64,000 nt of DNA from contig NC_009792.1 in assembly GCF_000018045.1 (NCBI RefSeq), positions 2,294,001 to 2,358,000 on the forward strand. The letters run 5' to 3'. The notes beneath the pieces were generated by a model. It ran no database searches, was not told the origin of the DNA, and saw only the letters and a program-made list of their open reading frames with translations. The DNA comes from Citrobacter koseri ATCC BAA-895 (GTDB lineage: Bacteria; Pseudomonadota; Gammaproteobacteria; Enterobacterales; Enterobacteriaceae). This document shows positions 8,074-17,176 of this stretch, piece after piece; position 1 is the first letter of the stretch, and every line of letters begins with the position of its first letter. The position numbers and the translations under genes are program-made.

Positions 8074-9222
8074 ATGTATGCTTTAACCCAGGGCCGGATT
8101 TTTACCGGTCACGAAATTCTTGATGACCATGCGATTGTTGTCGCCAATGGCCTGATTGATCGCATCTGTCCAGTGGCGGAACTGCCGCCAGAGATAGAAC
8201 AACGCGCGTTGAATGGGGCCATTCTCTCCCCCGGTTTTATTGATGTGCAATTAAACGGCTGCGGCGGCGTCCAGTTCAACGATACCGCTGACGCGGTGAC
8301 TGTCGAAACGCTGGAAATCATGCAGAAAGCCAATGAGAAATCAGGCTGCACCAGCTACCTGCCGACGCTGATTACCACCAGCGACGATCTGATGAAACAG
8401 GGCATTCGCGTCATGCGTGAATACCTGGCGAAATACCCGAATCAGGCATTAGGTCTTCATCTTGAAGGTCCGTGGCTGAACCTGGTCAAAAAAGGCACCC
8501 ATAATCCGAGTTTTGTCCGCCAACCTGACGCTGCGCTGGTGGACTTCCTGTGCGATAATGCCGATGTGATCACCAAAGTCACGCTGGCGCCGGAAATGGT
8601 GCCGGCGGAAGTGATCGCCAAACTGACGGCGGCGGGCATTGTGGTTTCAGCCGGTCACTCCAACGCGACGTTAAAAGAGGCGAAAGCCGGTTTCCGCGCA
8701 GGGATCACCTTTGCCACCCACCTGTTCAACGCGATGCCGTATATTACGGGCCGTGAACCGGGTCTGGCGGGCGCCATTCTTGACGATGCCGATATTTATT
8801 GCGGCATCATCGCGGATGGTCTGCATGTTGATTACGTCAACATTCGTAACGCTAAACGTCTGAAAGGTGACAAACTTTGCCTGGTGACCGATGCAACCGC
8901 CCCGGCGGGTGCAAACATTGAACAGTTCATTTTTGCTGGTAAAACAATATACTACCGTAATGGACTGTGTGTGGATGAGAACGGTACGCTGAGCGGATCA
9001 TCATTAACCATGATCGAAGGCGTGCGTAATCTGGTTGAACATTGCGGTATTGCGCTGGATGAAGTGCTGCGTATGGCGACGCTCTACCCTGCGCGCGCGA
9101 TTGGCGTCGATAAGCAGCTCGGCAGCCTCGCGCCGGGTAAAGTTGCGAACCTGACCGCCTTCACCCACGACTTTAAAATCATCAAGACCATCGTTAATGG
9201 TAACGAGGTCGTTACTGAGTAA
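8074..9222 (+). CDS. nagA: N-acetylglucosamine-6-phosphate deacetylase
   Basis: Hydrolyses GlcNAc-6-P to glucosamine-6-P and acetate, feeding NagB and lowering the NagC inducer. It is a metal-dependent amidohydrolase (TIM barrel). Glu131, His195 and His216 form the zinc site (HLEGPW, SAGHSNA, THLFNAM), and Asp273 in LVTDA is catalytic. I chose the ATG at 8074 (382 residues, E. coli length) rather than an in-frame TTG at 8056, because GGGGTCGGA precedes it and the extra residues are not in homologues. It is followed after 8 bp by nagC. Confidence 0.98.
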   Translation: MYALTQGRIFTGHEILDDHAIVVANGLIDRICPVAELPPEIEQRALNGAILSPGFIDVQLNGCGGVQFNDTADAVTVETLEIMQKANEKSGCTSYLPTLITTSDDLMKQGIRVMREYLAKYPNQALGLHLEGPWLNLVKKGTHNPSFVRQPDAALVDFLCDNADVITKVTLAPEMVPAEVIAKLTAAGIVVSAGHSNATLKEAKAGFRAGITFATHLFNAMPYITGREPGLAGAILDDADIYCGIIADGLHVDYVNIRNAKRLKGDKLCLVTDATAPAGANIEQFIFAGKTIYYRNGLCVDENGTLSGSSLTMIEGVRNLVEHCGIALDEVLRMATLYPARAIGVDKQLGSLAPGKVANLTAFTHDFKIIKTIVNGNEVVTE

Positions 9223-9230
9223 GAGAAAGT

Positions 9231-10451
9231 ATGACACCAGGCGGACAAGCTCAAATAGGTAATGTTGATCTCGTAAAACAGCTTAACAGCGCGGCCGTTT
9301 ACCGCCTGATTGACCAGCACGGGCCAATCTCGCGTATTCAGATTGCCGAGCAAAGCCAGCTTGCTCCCGCCAGCGTAACCAAAATTACGCGTCAACTCAT
9401 TGAACGCGGGCTGATCAAAGAAGTTGATCAGCAGGCCTCCACCGGGGGCCGCCGCGCCATCTCCATCGTTACCGAAACCCGTAATTTCCATGCCATTGGC
9501 GTGCGGTTGGGTCGTCATGACGCAACCATTACCCTGTTTGACCTGAGCAGTAAAGTGCTGGCTGAAGAGCACTACCCGCTGCCAGAGCGCACTCAGGAGA
9601 CGCTGGAACATGCCCTGCTCAATGCCATCACCACATTCGTCGACAGTAATCAGCGTAAACTTCGCGAGTTAATCGCGATTTCTGTGATCCTGCCGGGTCT
9701 TGTCGATCCCGAAAGCGGCGTAATCCGCTATATGCCGCATATTCAGGTTGAAAACTGGGGATTAGTTGAAGCGCTGGAAAAACGTTTTCACGTAACCTGT
9801 TTTGTCGGTCACGATATCCGCAGTCTGGCGCTGGCCGAGCACTATTTCGGTGCAAGCCAGGATTGCGAAGATTCCATTCTGGTGCGCGTACACCGGGGGA
9901 CTGGCGCCGGGATTATCTCAAATGGCCGCATTTTTATTGGTCGTAACGGCAACGTTGGGGAGATCGGTCATATTCAGGTCGAGCCGCTGGGCGAGCGCTG
10001 TCACTGCGGCAATTTTGGCTGTCTGGAAACCATCGCCGCCAACGCGGCCATTGAACAACGCGTACAGCACTTACTCAAGCAGGGCTACCAAAGTCGCGTT
10101 ACGCTGGACGACTGCACGATTAAAACCATCTGCAAGGCAGCTAATAAAGGTGACAGCTTAGCGGCAGAGGTGATTGAACACGTTGGTCGTCATCTGGGCA
10201 AAACCATCGCTATCGCTATCAACCTGTTTAATCCGCAAAAAATCGTGATTGCCGGTGAAATTACCGAAGCGGATAAAGTGCTGCTGCCGGCGATTGAAAG
10301 CTGCATCAACACACAGGCGCTGAAAGCGTTTCGCAAAAATTTGCCGGTTGTCCGTTCCACGCTGGATCACCGCTCCGCCATCGGCGCATTTGCGCTGGTG
10401 AAACGCGCCATGCTCAACGGCATTTTGTTGCAACATTTGCTGGAAAATTAA
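9231..10451 (+). CDS. nagC: NagC, GlcNAc-6-P-responsive ROK repressor
   Basis: A transcriptional repressor of nagE, nagBACD and chitosugar genes, and activator of glmUS in E. coli; GlcNAc-6-P releases it from DNA. The 406 residues comprise an N-terminal winged helix (about 15-80, QIAEQSQLAPASVTKITRQL) and a ROK sugar-kinase-like domain with the CHCGNFGCLE zinc motif near 257-266. It is encoded in the operon it represses, 8 bp after nagA and with GAGAAAG as ribosome site. Candidate targets in this window are at 7001-7021, 7095-7117 and 2588-2608. Confidence 0.98.
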   Translation: MTPGGQAQIGNVDLVKQLNSAAVYRLIDQHGPISRIQIAEQSQLAPASVTKITRQLIERGLIKEVDQQASTGGRRAISIVTETRNFHAIGVRLGRHDATITLFDLSSKVLAEEHYPLPERTQETLEHALLNAITTFVDSNQRKLRELIAISVILPGLVDPESGVIRYMPHIQVENWGLVEALEKRFHVTCFVGHDIRSLALAEHYFGASQDCEDSILVRVHRGTGAGIISNGRIFIGRNGNVGEIGHIQVEPLGERCHCGNFGCLETIAANAAIEQRVQHLLKQGYQSRVTLDDCTIKTICKAANKGDSLAAEVIEHVGRHLGKTIAIAINLFNPQKIVIAGEITEADKVLLPAIESCINTQALKAFRKNLPVVRSTLDHRSAIGAFALVKRAMLNGILLQHLLEN

Positions 10452-10497
10452 TGAGCTTTTATAGTGGCGCATTATGACTAAATCCTTTGGGTAGTTC

Positions 10498-11250
10498 ATG
10501 ACCATCAAGAATGTAATTTGTGATATTGACGGCGTGCTGATGCACGACAATGTTGCCGTACCCGGTGCGGCAGAATTTCTGACGGATGTAATGGAAAAAG
10601 GTCTGCCGCTGGTGCTGCTGACCAATTACCCTTCGCAGACCGGCCAGGATCTGGCGAACCGCTTTGCTACCGCAGGGGTTAACGTACCGGACAGCGTTTT
10701 TTATACTTCCGCGATGGCCACCGCCGATTTCCTGCGTCGTCAGGAAGGCAAGAAAGCCTATGTGGTCGGTGAAGGCGCACTAATTCACGAATTGTATAAA
10801 GCAGGTTTTACCATTACCGACGTCAATCCCGATTTTGTAATTGTCGGTGAGACCCGTTCCTATAACTGGGACATGATGCATAAAGCGGCCTTTTTCGTCG
10901 CCAACGGCGCCCGTTTCATCGCCACTAACCCCGATACCCACGGTCGTGGTTTCTATCCGGCCTGCGGCGCGCTCTGTGCAGGTATTGAAAAAATCTCTGG
11001 CCGTAAACCTTTTTACGTCGGTAAACCCAGCCCGTGGATTATCCGCGCCGCGTTAAACAAAATGCAGGCGCACTCGGAAGAGACCGTTATCGTCGGCGAC
11101 AATCTGCGCACCGATATTCTGGCGGGATTCCAGGCCGGTCTGGAAACCATTCTGGTGCTCTCTGGCGTCTCAACGCTCAACGATATCGACGACATGCCGT
11201 TCAGACCAAGCTGGATTTATCCTTCCGTCGCCGAAATCGACGTTATCTAA
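10498..11250 (+). CDS. nagD: NagD, HAD-family nucleotide phosphatase
   Basis: A HAD phosphatase of the NagD class with activity on UMP and other ribonucleotide monophosphates in E. coli; its link to amino-sugar use is unclear. The 250 residues begin with the catalytic motif I DIDGVL (Asp9 nucleophile, Asp11 acid/base). The cap and motif III region ends in VGDNLRTDI, the Mg-binding aspartate motif. It is the last gene of nagBACD, 46 bp after nagC. A REP element follows at 11262-11324. Confidence 0.97.
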   Translation: MTIKNVICDIDGVLMHDNVAVPGAAEFLTDVMEKGLPLVLLTNYPSQTGQDLANRFATAGVNVPDSVFYTSAMATADFLRRQEGKKAYVVGEGALIHELYKAGFTITDVNPDFVIVGETRSYNWDMMHKAAFFVANGARFIATNPDTHGRGFYPACGALCAGIEKISGRKPFYVGKPSPWIIRAALNKMQAHSEETVIVGDNLRTDILAGFQAGLETILVLSGVSTLNDIDDMPFRPSWIYPSVAEIDVI

Positions 11251-11261
11251 ACGCCCCCCAG

Positions 11262-11324
11262 CCTGATGGCGCTGCGCTTATCAGGCCTACAATATTGTTC
11301 TGTTCGAATCGTAGGCCTGATAAA
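11262..11324. repeat. REP element after nagD
   Basis: A GCCTGATGGCGCTGCGCTTATCAGGC palindrome-type unit is followed by an inverted GTAGGCCTGATA half. It is a small BIME in the nagD-asnB gap; the remaining 200 bp is AT-rich and should contain the asnB promoter. Confidence 0.8.
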
Positions 11325-11529
11325 AAACATCGTTTAATAAAATCGCCATAAAATTATCGATTCATCAATAAACACGCTCATTACGTAATCTTTTTTCATC
11401 ATTCAACAACTGCCATTGCATTTTTTGCTTTCATCACGCCAAATCTCTTGCGAACCCTGCGGCTTTGCGGCATTTTCATAAACAAGCAAACACAAAAAAG
11501 CACCACGCAACGGGTTAATGGAGAAGGTT

Positions 11530-13194
11530 ATGTGTTCTATTTTTGGCGTATTCGATATCAAAACAGACGCGGTTGAACTGCGTAAAAAAGCCCTTGAGCT
11601 GTCACGTTTGATGCGCCATCGCGGCCCAGACTGGTCCGGTATTTACGCCTGCGATAACGCGATTCTGGCACACGAGCGTCTGTCTATTGTCGACGTCAAC
11701 GCCGGTGCGCAGCCGCTGTACAACGAAAAGAAAACACATGTGCTGGCCGTTAACGGTGAAATTTATAACCACCAGGCATTACGCGCGGAATATGGCGATC
11801 GCTATCAGTTCCAGACCGGGTCTGACTGTGAAGTGATCCTCGCGCTGTACCAGGAAAAAGGGGTGGAATTTCTCGACGACCTACAGGGTATGTTCGCCTT
11901 TGCGCTGTACGACAGCGAACAGGATGCCTGGCTGATTGGTCGCGACCACATCGGGATCATCCCGCTTTATATGGGTCATGACGAGCACGGCAACTTTTAT
12001 GTCGCCTCTGAAATGAAGGCGCTGGTGCCGGTCTGCCGCACGATTAAAGAGTTCCCGGCAGGCAGCTACCTGTGGAGCAAAGACGGTGAGATTCGTCAGT
12101 ATTACCAGCGCGACTGGTTCGAGTTCGACGCAGTGAAAGACAACGAAACGGACAAAAACGTGCTGCGTCAGGCGCTGGAAGAGTCCGTCAAAAGCCACCT
12201 GATGTCAGACGTGCCATACGGCGTATTGCTCTCGGGCGGCCTGGATTCCTCCATCATTTCCGCCATCACCAAGAAATTCGCCGCACGCCGCGTGGAAGAT
12301 CAGGAACGTTCGGAAGCCTGGTGGCCTCAGTTGCACTCCTTTGCTGTCGGTCTGGAAGGCTCCCCGGATCTGAAAGCCGCGCAGGAAGTGGCAAACCATC
12401 TCGGCACCGTGCATCACGAAATTCACTTCACCGTGCAGGAAGGTCTGGATGCGATTCGCGACGTGATTTACCACATCGAAACTTACGATGTCACCACCAT
12501 TCGCGCCTCGACGCCGATGTATTTAATGTCGCGTAAAATCAAAGCGATGGGAATCAAAATGGTGCTGTCCGGCGAAGGTTCCGATGAAGTGTTCGGCGGC
12601 TACCTCTACTTCCATAAAGCGCCAAACACCAAAGAACTGCACGAAGAGACCGTGCGTAAGCTACAGGCGTTGCATATGTTTGACTGCGCTCGCGCCAACA
12701 AAGCGATGTCTGCCTGGGGCGTCGAAGCCCGCGTCCCGTTCCTGGATAAGAAATTCCTCGATGTGGCGATGCGCATCAACCCGGAAGACAAAATGTGCGG
12801 CAACGGCAAAATGGAGAAACATATCCTGCGTGAATGTTTTGAATCCTACCTGCCCGCAAGCGTGGCATGGCGTCAAAAAGAGCAGTTCTCTGACGGCGTC
12901 GGCTACAGCTGGATCGACACGCTGAAAGAGGTCGCGGCGGAGCAAATTTCCGACCAGCAACTGGAAACCGCCCGCTTCCGTTTCCCGTACAACACGCCAT
13001 CTTCTAAAGAAGCGTACCTGTACCGTGAAATCTTCGAAGAGCTGTTCCCGGTACCCAGCGCGGCAGAATGTGTGCCAGGCGGCCCGTCCGTCGCCTGTTC
13101 TTCTGCGAAGGCCATCGAATGGGATGAGGCGTTCAAAACGATGGACGATCCATCAGGCCGCGCCGTCGGCGTACACCAGTCCGCTTATAAATAA
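11530..13194 (+). CDS. asnB: Asparagine synthetase B (glutamine-hydrolysing)
   Basis: Makes asparagine from aspartate, ATP and glutamine. The 554-residue protein starts at the ATG of 11530 so that Cys2 becomes the N-terminal nucleophile of the class II glutaminase domain (1-205, MCSIFG); GAGAAGG lies just upstream, and an in-frame ATG at 11518 would bury the Cys. The synthetase domain follows with the PP-loop SGGLDSS at 235-241. It is a single-gene unit closed by the terminator at 13207-13233. Confidence 0.98.
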   Translation: MCSIFGVFDIKTDAVELRKKALELSRLMRHRGPDWSGIYACDNAILAHERLSIVDVNAGAQPLYNEKKTHVLAVNGEIYNHQALRAEYGDRYQFQTGSDCEVILALYQEKGVEFLDDLQGMFAFALYDSEQDAWLIGRDHIGIIPLYMGHDEHGNFYVASEMKALVPVCRTIKEFPAGSYLWSKDGEIRQYYQRDWFEFDAVKDNETDKNVLRQALEESVKSHLMSDVPYGVLLSGGLDSSIISAITKKFAARRVEDQERSEAWWPQLHSFAVGLEGSPDLKAAQEVANHLGTVHHEIHFTVQEGLDAIRDVIYHIETYDVTTIRASTPMYLMSRKIKAMGIKMVLSGEGSDEVFGGYLYFHKAPNTKELHEETVRKLQALHMFDCARANKAMSAWGVEARVPFLDKKFLDVAMRINPEDKMCGNGKMEKHILRECFESYLPASVAWRQKEQFSDGVGYSWIDTLKEVAAEQISDQQLETARFRFPYNTPSSKEAYLYREIFEELFPVPSAAECVPGGPSVACSSAKAIEWDEAFKTMDDPSGRAVGVHQSAYK

Positions 13195-13206
13195 GTTATC
13201 GTGATA

Positions 13207-13233
13207 AAAAGAGTCCTGCGGGACTCTTTTTTT
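13207..13233 (+). terminator. Intrinsic terminator of asnB
   Basis: The stem AAAAGAGTCC/GGACTCTTTT with loop TGCG is followed by a run of T, 12 bp after the asnB stop. Confidence 0.93.
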
Positions 13234-13349
13234 ACGCCGTTTTTTCACCGCAAAAAACGATTAATAACCAATAATTGCCGAATATTGCGTCACGCTGTTC
13301 GCAACCTAACCAAACAGTCACATTCCGGCCATTTTCAATGAAAAAGAGG

Positions 13350-13378
13350 TTGACGCTTCAAGGCTCAATACGCATAAT
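13350..13378 (+). promoter_or_regulatory. Sigma-70 promoter of the metT tRNA operon
   Basis: TTGACG (13350-13355), 17-bp spacer, CATAAT (13373-13378), then a GC-rich discriminator GCGCCCCG. The GC-rich discriminator is typical of stringently controlled stable-RNA promoters. The predicted start is about 30 bp before metT. Confidence 0.85.
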
Positions 13379-13416
13379 GCGCCCCGCAACGCCGATAAGG
13401 TAACGCGAAAAAAGAT

Positions 13417-13493
13417 GGCTACGTAGCTCAGTTGGTTAGAGCACATCACTCATAATGATGGGGTCACAGGTTCGAATCCCGTCGTAGCCACCA
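13417..13493 (+). tRNA. metT: tRNA-Met (CAU), elongator
   Basis: 77 nt with CCA encoded, anticodon CAT at 13451-13453, T-loop GGTTCGAATCC. First tRNA of the seven-gene operon. The sequence is the elongator type, not fMet, since the acceptor starts G-C. Identical to metU at 13812-13888. Confidence 0.97.
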
Positions 13494-13501
13494 TCTTTTT
13501 T

Positions 13502-13586
13502 GCGGGAGTGGCGAAATTGGTAGACGCACCAGATTTAGGTTCTGGCGCCGCAAGGTGTGCGAGTTCAAGTCTCGCCTCCCGCACCA
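13502..13586 (+). tRNA. leuW: tRNA-Leu (UAG)
   Basis: 85 nt with a long variable arm (class II tRNA), anticodon TAG at 13536-13538, CCA encoded. Second gene of the operon, 8 nt after metT. Confidence 0.97.
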
Positions 13587-13609
13587 TTCACCAGTACGCG
13601 TTGCACGGA

Positions 13610-13684
13610 TGGGGTATCGCCAAGCGGTAAGGCACCGGTTTTTGATACCGGCATTCCCTGGTTCGAATCCAGGTACCCCAGCCA
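13610..13684 (+). tRNA. glnU: tRNA-Gln (UUG)
   Basis: 75 nt, anticodon TTG at 13642-13644, CCA encoded. Identical to glnW at 13721-13795. Confidence 0.97.
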
Positions 13685-13720
13685 TATTTCTTCGAGTTTG
13701 CGGATTGCCGCGACGGTCAT

Positions 13721-13795
13721 TGGGGTATCGCCAAGCGGTAAGGCACCGGTTTTTGATACCGGCATTCCCTGGTTCGAATCCAGGTACCCCAGCCA
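13721..13795 (+). tRNA. glnW: tRNA-Gln (UUG), second copy
   Basis: 75 nt, anticodon TTG at 13753-13755, CCA encoded. Exact copy of glnU; the spacer between them is unrelated. Confidence 0.97.
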
Positions 13796-13811
13796 TCGAA
13801 GAAAATAATCT

Positions 13812-13888
13812 GGCTACGTAGCTCAGTTGGTTAGAGCACATCACTCATAATGATGGGGTCACAGGTTCGAATCCCGTCGTAGCCACCA
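13812..13888 (+). tRNA. metU: tRNA-Met (CAU), second elongator copy
   Basis: 77 nt, exact copy of metT, CCA encoded. Starts 16 nt after glnW. Confidence 0.97.
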
Positions 13889-13894
13889 AATTCT

Positions 13895-13969
13895 TGGGGT
13901 ATCGCCAAGCGGTAAGGCACCGGATTCTGATTCCGGCATTCCGAGGTTCGAATCCTCGTACCCCAGCCA
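13895..13969 (+). tRNA. glnV: tRNA-Gln (CUG)
   Basis: 75 nt, anticodon CTG at 13927-13929, CCA encoded. This is the position of supE amber suppressors in E. coli; the anticodon here is wild type. Confidence 0.97.
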
Positions 13970-14011
13970 AATTTGAAAGACGTTCGGATGACGAGCGCAA
14001 AACCCAACCAT

Positions 14012-14086
14012 TGGGGTATCGCCAAGCGGTAAGGCACCGGATTCTGATTCCGGCATTCCGAGGTTCGAATCCTCGTACCCCAGCCA
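14012..14086 (+). tRNA. glnX: tRNA-Gln (CUG), second copy
   Basis: 75 nt, anticodon CTG at 14044-14046, CCA encoded. Exact copy of glnV and last gene of the operon. Confidence 0.97.
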
Positions 14087-14092
14087 CATTAA

Positions 14093-14116
14093 AAAAGCTC
14101 GCTTCGGCGAGCTTTT
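14093..14116 (+). terminator. Terminator of the metT tRNA operon
   Basis: AAAAGCTCGC-TTCG-GCGAGCTTTTT: a 10-bp stem with a stable UUCG loop and a T-tract, 6 bp after glnX. The A-run on the other side could also serve the minus strand. Confidence 0.92.
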
Positions 14117-14147
14117 TGCTTTTCTGTCTGGCGCGCCGGGGGGCGGT

Positions 14148-14177
14148 GTAGGCCTGATAAGCGCAACGCTATCAGGC
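14148..14177. repeat. REP unit between glnX and ubiF
   Basis: GTAGGCCTGATAAGCG...CTATCAGGC single REP-like palindrome in the gap between the convergent tRNA operon and ubiF. Confidence 0.75.
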
Positions 14178-14187
14178 ACAGAACATC

Positions 14188-15363
14188 CTACAACCCTAAC
14201 GCATACTTCAGGGCCTGACGTTTCAACACGCCTGCGCGCTCTGCCGCCATCAATCCGATATTACGCATAATGCGCAGCGGCTGAAGATTATTGCTGAAAC
14301 CGGCATAGAACAGATCCATCCCGCTTTGCATAATGAAGTTATCCGCCATGCGGCGCGTCTGATAGCGTTTCAGCACCTGGTGACTGGCCCAGACTTCGCC
14401 ATGACTGCGGGCGCTGATCAACACATCCAGCAGCGCATCCACATCACGATACCCCAGGTTTACCCCCTGCCCGGCTAATGGATGAATGGTATGCGCCGCA
14501 TCCCCCACCAGCGCCAGGCCAGGCTGTACGTATTGCAACGCATGGCGGCGCGTCAGCGGAAAAGCGCCTGCCGCAACCGGTGTGACCGCCCCCAGACGCG
14601 ACGGAAAATGTTGCATAATTTCCGCCTGCAACTGCGGCATACTCAGGTTCTGCAACTGGCGAATACGCGCTGGTGAGTCATACCACACCAGCGATGCCCA
14701 GTTGTCGAACAACGGTAAAAAGGCCCGTGGGCCGTCTGGCGTAAATTGCTGCCAGGTGCTGTCACCGGGATCGCTCTCACACTGTACGGTAATCAGCATA
14801 CAGGACTGAGCATACTGCCAGGCATGAATACCAATCCCCGCCAGCTGTCGTACCTGCGAGTTCGCACCGTCAGCGCCGATCACCAGTTTTGCGGTAAGAC
14901 GCTCGCCATCCGCCAGCTCCAGCTCATGTCGATCATTGTGGCGATGCAACGCAATCAGTGAAGCAGGCGCGCGCAGCGTCACTTTCGGGTGCGCGTCCAG
15001 CGCCTGCCACAGCGCCTGTTGCAGCACGATATTCTCAACCATATAGCCAAGCAGCGGTAACTTAAGCTCGGCGGCGTCAAACACCACATGGGCGTTTTCC
15101 CACTCCCAGGTTTCCAGACGACGGTACGGATGGCTGCGCATCTCCTGCACCGCATCCCAGACGCCCAGGCCTTTAAGCAGCGACACCGACGCCGCACTGA
15201 TCGCTGAAATACGCACATCAGGCTGGCTGTCGGCCACAAACGGCGCAGGCTCAGCATGTTCAATCACCGTGACGGTAAATCCATGCTGCGCCAGTCCCAG
15301 CGCCAGCGCGCCACCGACCATCCCCCCGCCAACAATGGCAATTTCCGTTGGTTGATTTGTCAT
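14188..15363 (-). CDS. ubiF: UbiF, demethoxyubiquinol hydroxylase
   Basis: A flavin monooxygenase that performs the C6 hydroxylation late in aerobic ubiquinone synthesis. The 391 residues begin with the FAD-binding GGGMVGG motif (about 10-16) and carry the second flavin motif GDAAHTIHPLAGQG near 290. I place the start at the ATG of 15363; an in-frame GTG at 15369 would add two residues. AGGATGAG precedes it at workable spacing. It is divergent from miaB and convergent with the tRNA operon. Confidence 0.97.
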   Translation of the reverse strand: MTNQPTEIAIVGGGMVGGALALGLAQHGFTVTVIEHAEPAPFVADSQPDVRISAISAASVSLLKGLGVWDAVQEMRSHPYRRLETWEWENAHVVFDAAELKLPLLGYMVENIVLQQALWQALDAHPKVTLRAPASLIALHRHNDRHELELADGERLTAKLVIGADGANSQVRQLAGIGIHAWQYAQSCMLITVQCESDPGDSTWQQFTPDGPRAFLPLFDNWASLVWYDSPARIRQLQNLSMPQLQAEIMQHFPSRLGAVTPVAAGAFPLTRRHALQYVQPGLALVGDAAHTIHPLAGQGVNLGYRDVDALLDVLISARSHGEVWASHQVLKRYQTRRMADNFIMQSGMDLFYAGFSNNLQPLRIMRNIGLMAAERAGVLKRQALKYALGL

Positions 15364-15508
15364 GGTCACTCATCCTGTTACGTTGATAAGACAAGTTTAC
15401 AGGATTTTTTACCTCTAAGGGCTGATAAGCGTCATACTGGTCACAACCGCGCCAAAGCATTACACTATGCGCCCTGCAATTCAGCCACTATTTCGCAAGA
15501 GCAAGTCG

Positions 15509-16933
15509 ATGACCAAAAAACTCCATATTAAAACCTGGGGCTGTCAGATGAACGAGTACGATTCATCGAAGATGGCCGATCTGCTGGATGCTACCCACGG
15601 GTATCAACTGACCGAGGTCGCGGAAGAAGCGGATGTGCTGCTGCTGAATACCTGCTCAATCCGCGAGAAGGCTCAGGAAAAAGTCTTCCATCAATTAGGC
15701 CGCTGGAAACTCTTAAAAGAGAAGAACCCGGATCTGATTATCGGCGTCGGCGGTTGCGTGGCCTCCCAGGAAGGCGACCACATCCGTCAGCGTGCGCACT
15801 ATGTCGATATTATTTTTGGCCCGCAAACGCTGCACCGCTTACCGGAAATGATCAACTCCGTTCGTGGCGACCGCAGCCCGGTGGTGGACATCAGCTTCCC
15901 GGAAATCGAGAAGTTCGACCGCCTGCCGGAACCGCGTGCGGAAGGCCCGACCGCGTTTGTCTCCATCATGGAAGGGTGTAATAAATACTGCACGTACTGT
16001 GTGGTGCCGTATACCCGTGGTGAAGAGGTCAGCCGTCCGTCTGACGACATCCTGTTTGAGATCGCCCAGCTTGCCGCTCAGGGCGTGCGTGAAGTCAACC
16101 TGCTCGGTCAGAACGTTAACGCCTGGCGCGGTGAAAACTACGACGGTACCACCGGCTCCTTTGCCGACCTGCTACGTCTGGTTGCCGCCATCGACGGGAT
16201 CGATCGCATCCGCTTCACCACCAGCCACCCGATCGAGTTCACCGACGACATCATCGAAGTTTACCGTGATACGCCGGAACTGGTGAGCTTCCTGCACCTG
16301 CCGGTACAGAGCGGCGCGGATCGCGTACTGAACCTGATGGGGCGTACCCACACGGCGCTGGAGTACAAAGCGATCATCCGTAAACTGCGCGCGGCGCGCC
16401 CGGATATTCAAATCAGCTCGGACTTCATCGTTGGCTTCCCTGGCGAAACGACTCAGGACTTCGAACAGACCATGAAGCTGATTGCCGACGTCAATTTCGA
16501 CATGAGCTACAGCTTTATTTTCTCGGCGCGTCCGGGAACACCGGCCGCCGATATGGTTGACGATGTGCCGGAAGAAGAGAAAAAGCAGCGTCTGTATATT
16601 CTACAGGAGCGTATTAACCAGCAGGCGATGGCCTGGAGCCGTCGGATGCTCGGCACCGTCCAGCGTATTCTGGTGGAAGGCACCTCGCGTAAGAGCATTA
16701 TGGAACTGTCAGGCCGTACCGAAAATAACCGCGTGGTGAACTTTGAAGGCACCCCGGAGATGATCGGTAAGTTTGTGGATGTGGAAATCACCGATGTCTA
16801 CACCAACTCTCTGCGCGGCAAGGTTGTACGCACCGAAGATGAGATGGGGCTGCGCGTGGCTGAAACGCCGGAGTCAGTCATTGCCCGTACCCGTAAAGAA
16901 AACGAGATTGGCGTCGGTTTTTACCAGCCTTAA
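15509..16933 (+). CDS. miaB: MiaB, tRNA-2-methylthio-N6-dimethylallyladenosine synthase
   Basis: A radical-SAM methylthiotransferase that converts i6A37 to ms2i6A37 in tRNAs reading U-starting codons. In the 474-residue protein, the N-terminal UPF0004 domain provides Cys12, Cys49 and Cys83 for the auxiliary 4Fe-4S cluster. The radical-SAM CxxxCxxC is Cys157/161/164 (EGCNKYCTYC). A TRAM domain ends the protein (about 380-440). The ATG at 15509 gives the family length; an upstream in-frame ATG at 15467 would add 14 unmatched residues. tRNA-Leu and other targets make the nearby tRNA operon a suggestive neighbour only. Confidence 0.98.
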   Translation: MTKKLHIKTWGCQMNEYDSSKMADLLDATHGYQLTEVAEEADVLLLNTCSIREKAQEKVFHQLGRWKLLKEKNPDLIIGVGGCVASQEGDHIRQRAHYVDIIFGPQTLHRLPEMINSVRGDRSPVVDISFPEIEKFDRLPEPRAEGPTAFVSIMEGCNKYCTYCVVPYTRGEEVSRPSDDILFEIAQLAAQGVREVNLLGQNVNAWRGENYDGTTGSFADLLRLVAAIDGIDRIRFTTSHPIEFTDDIIEVYRDTPELVSFLHLPVQSGADRVLNLMGRTHTALEYKAIIRKLRAARPDIQISSDFIVGFPGETTQDFEQTMKLIADVNFDMSYSFIFSARPGTPAADMVDDVPEEEKKQRLYILQERINQQAMAWSRRMLGTVQRILVEGTSRKSIMELSGRTENNRVVNFEGTPEMIGKFVDVEITDVYTNSLRGKVVRTEDEMGLRVAETPESVIARTRKENEIGVGFYQP

Positions 16934-16954
16934 TCCTGCTGAAAAGCGAAAAAA

Positions 16955-17035
16955 TGCCCGATGGCGCTGCACTTATCGGGCCTACGGCACAATATGGTTC
17001 GTAGGCCGGATAAGGCACTTGTGCCGCCATCCGGC
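16955..17035. repeat. BIME after miaB
   Basis: Two inverted REP units (TGCCCGATGGCGCTGC...TATCGGGCCTAC and GTAGGCCGGATAAGGC...GCCATCCGGC) with a short spacer, between miaB and ybeZ. Confidence 0.85.
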
Positions 17036-17176
17036 AAATAACAGACAGGCCTTGTAATTCCCCCCTACGCCCCCATCTTCATTGCAATGCTTGCGCCTTT
17101 ATCCTGTGGCGTGAATAATTTCCTTATCTGCCGGTGAATTTTCATTTTCCGGCGACTCAGGCATAAGAGGAACAGT

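Noticed and set aside
13464..14179. Open frames with internal repeats across the tRNA cluster
   Set aside because: The repeats are the duplicated tRNA genes; the frames translate stable RNA genes.
13195..14187. Prophage or island integrated at the tRNA genes
   Set aside because: All seven tRNAs end cleanly with CCA, no integrase or direct repeat is present, and the flanking genes are the normal core neighbours.
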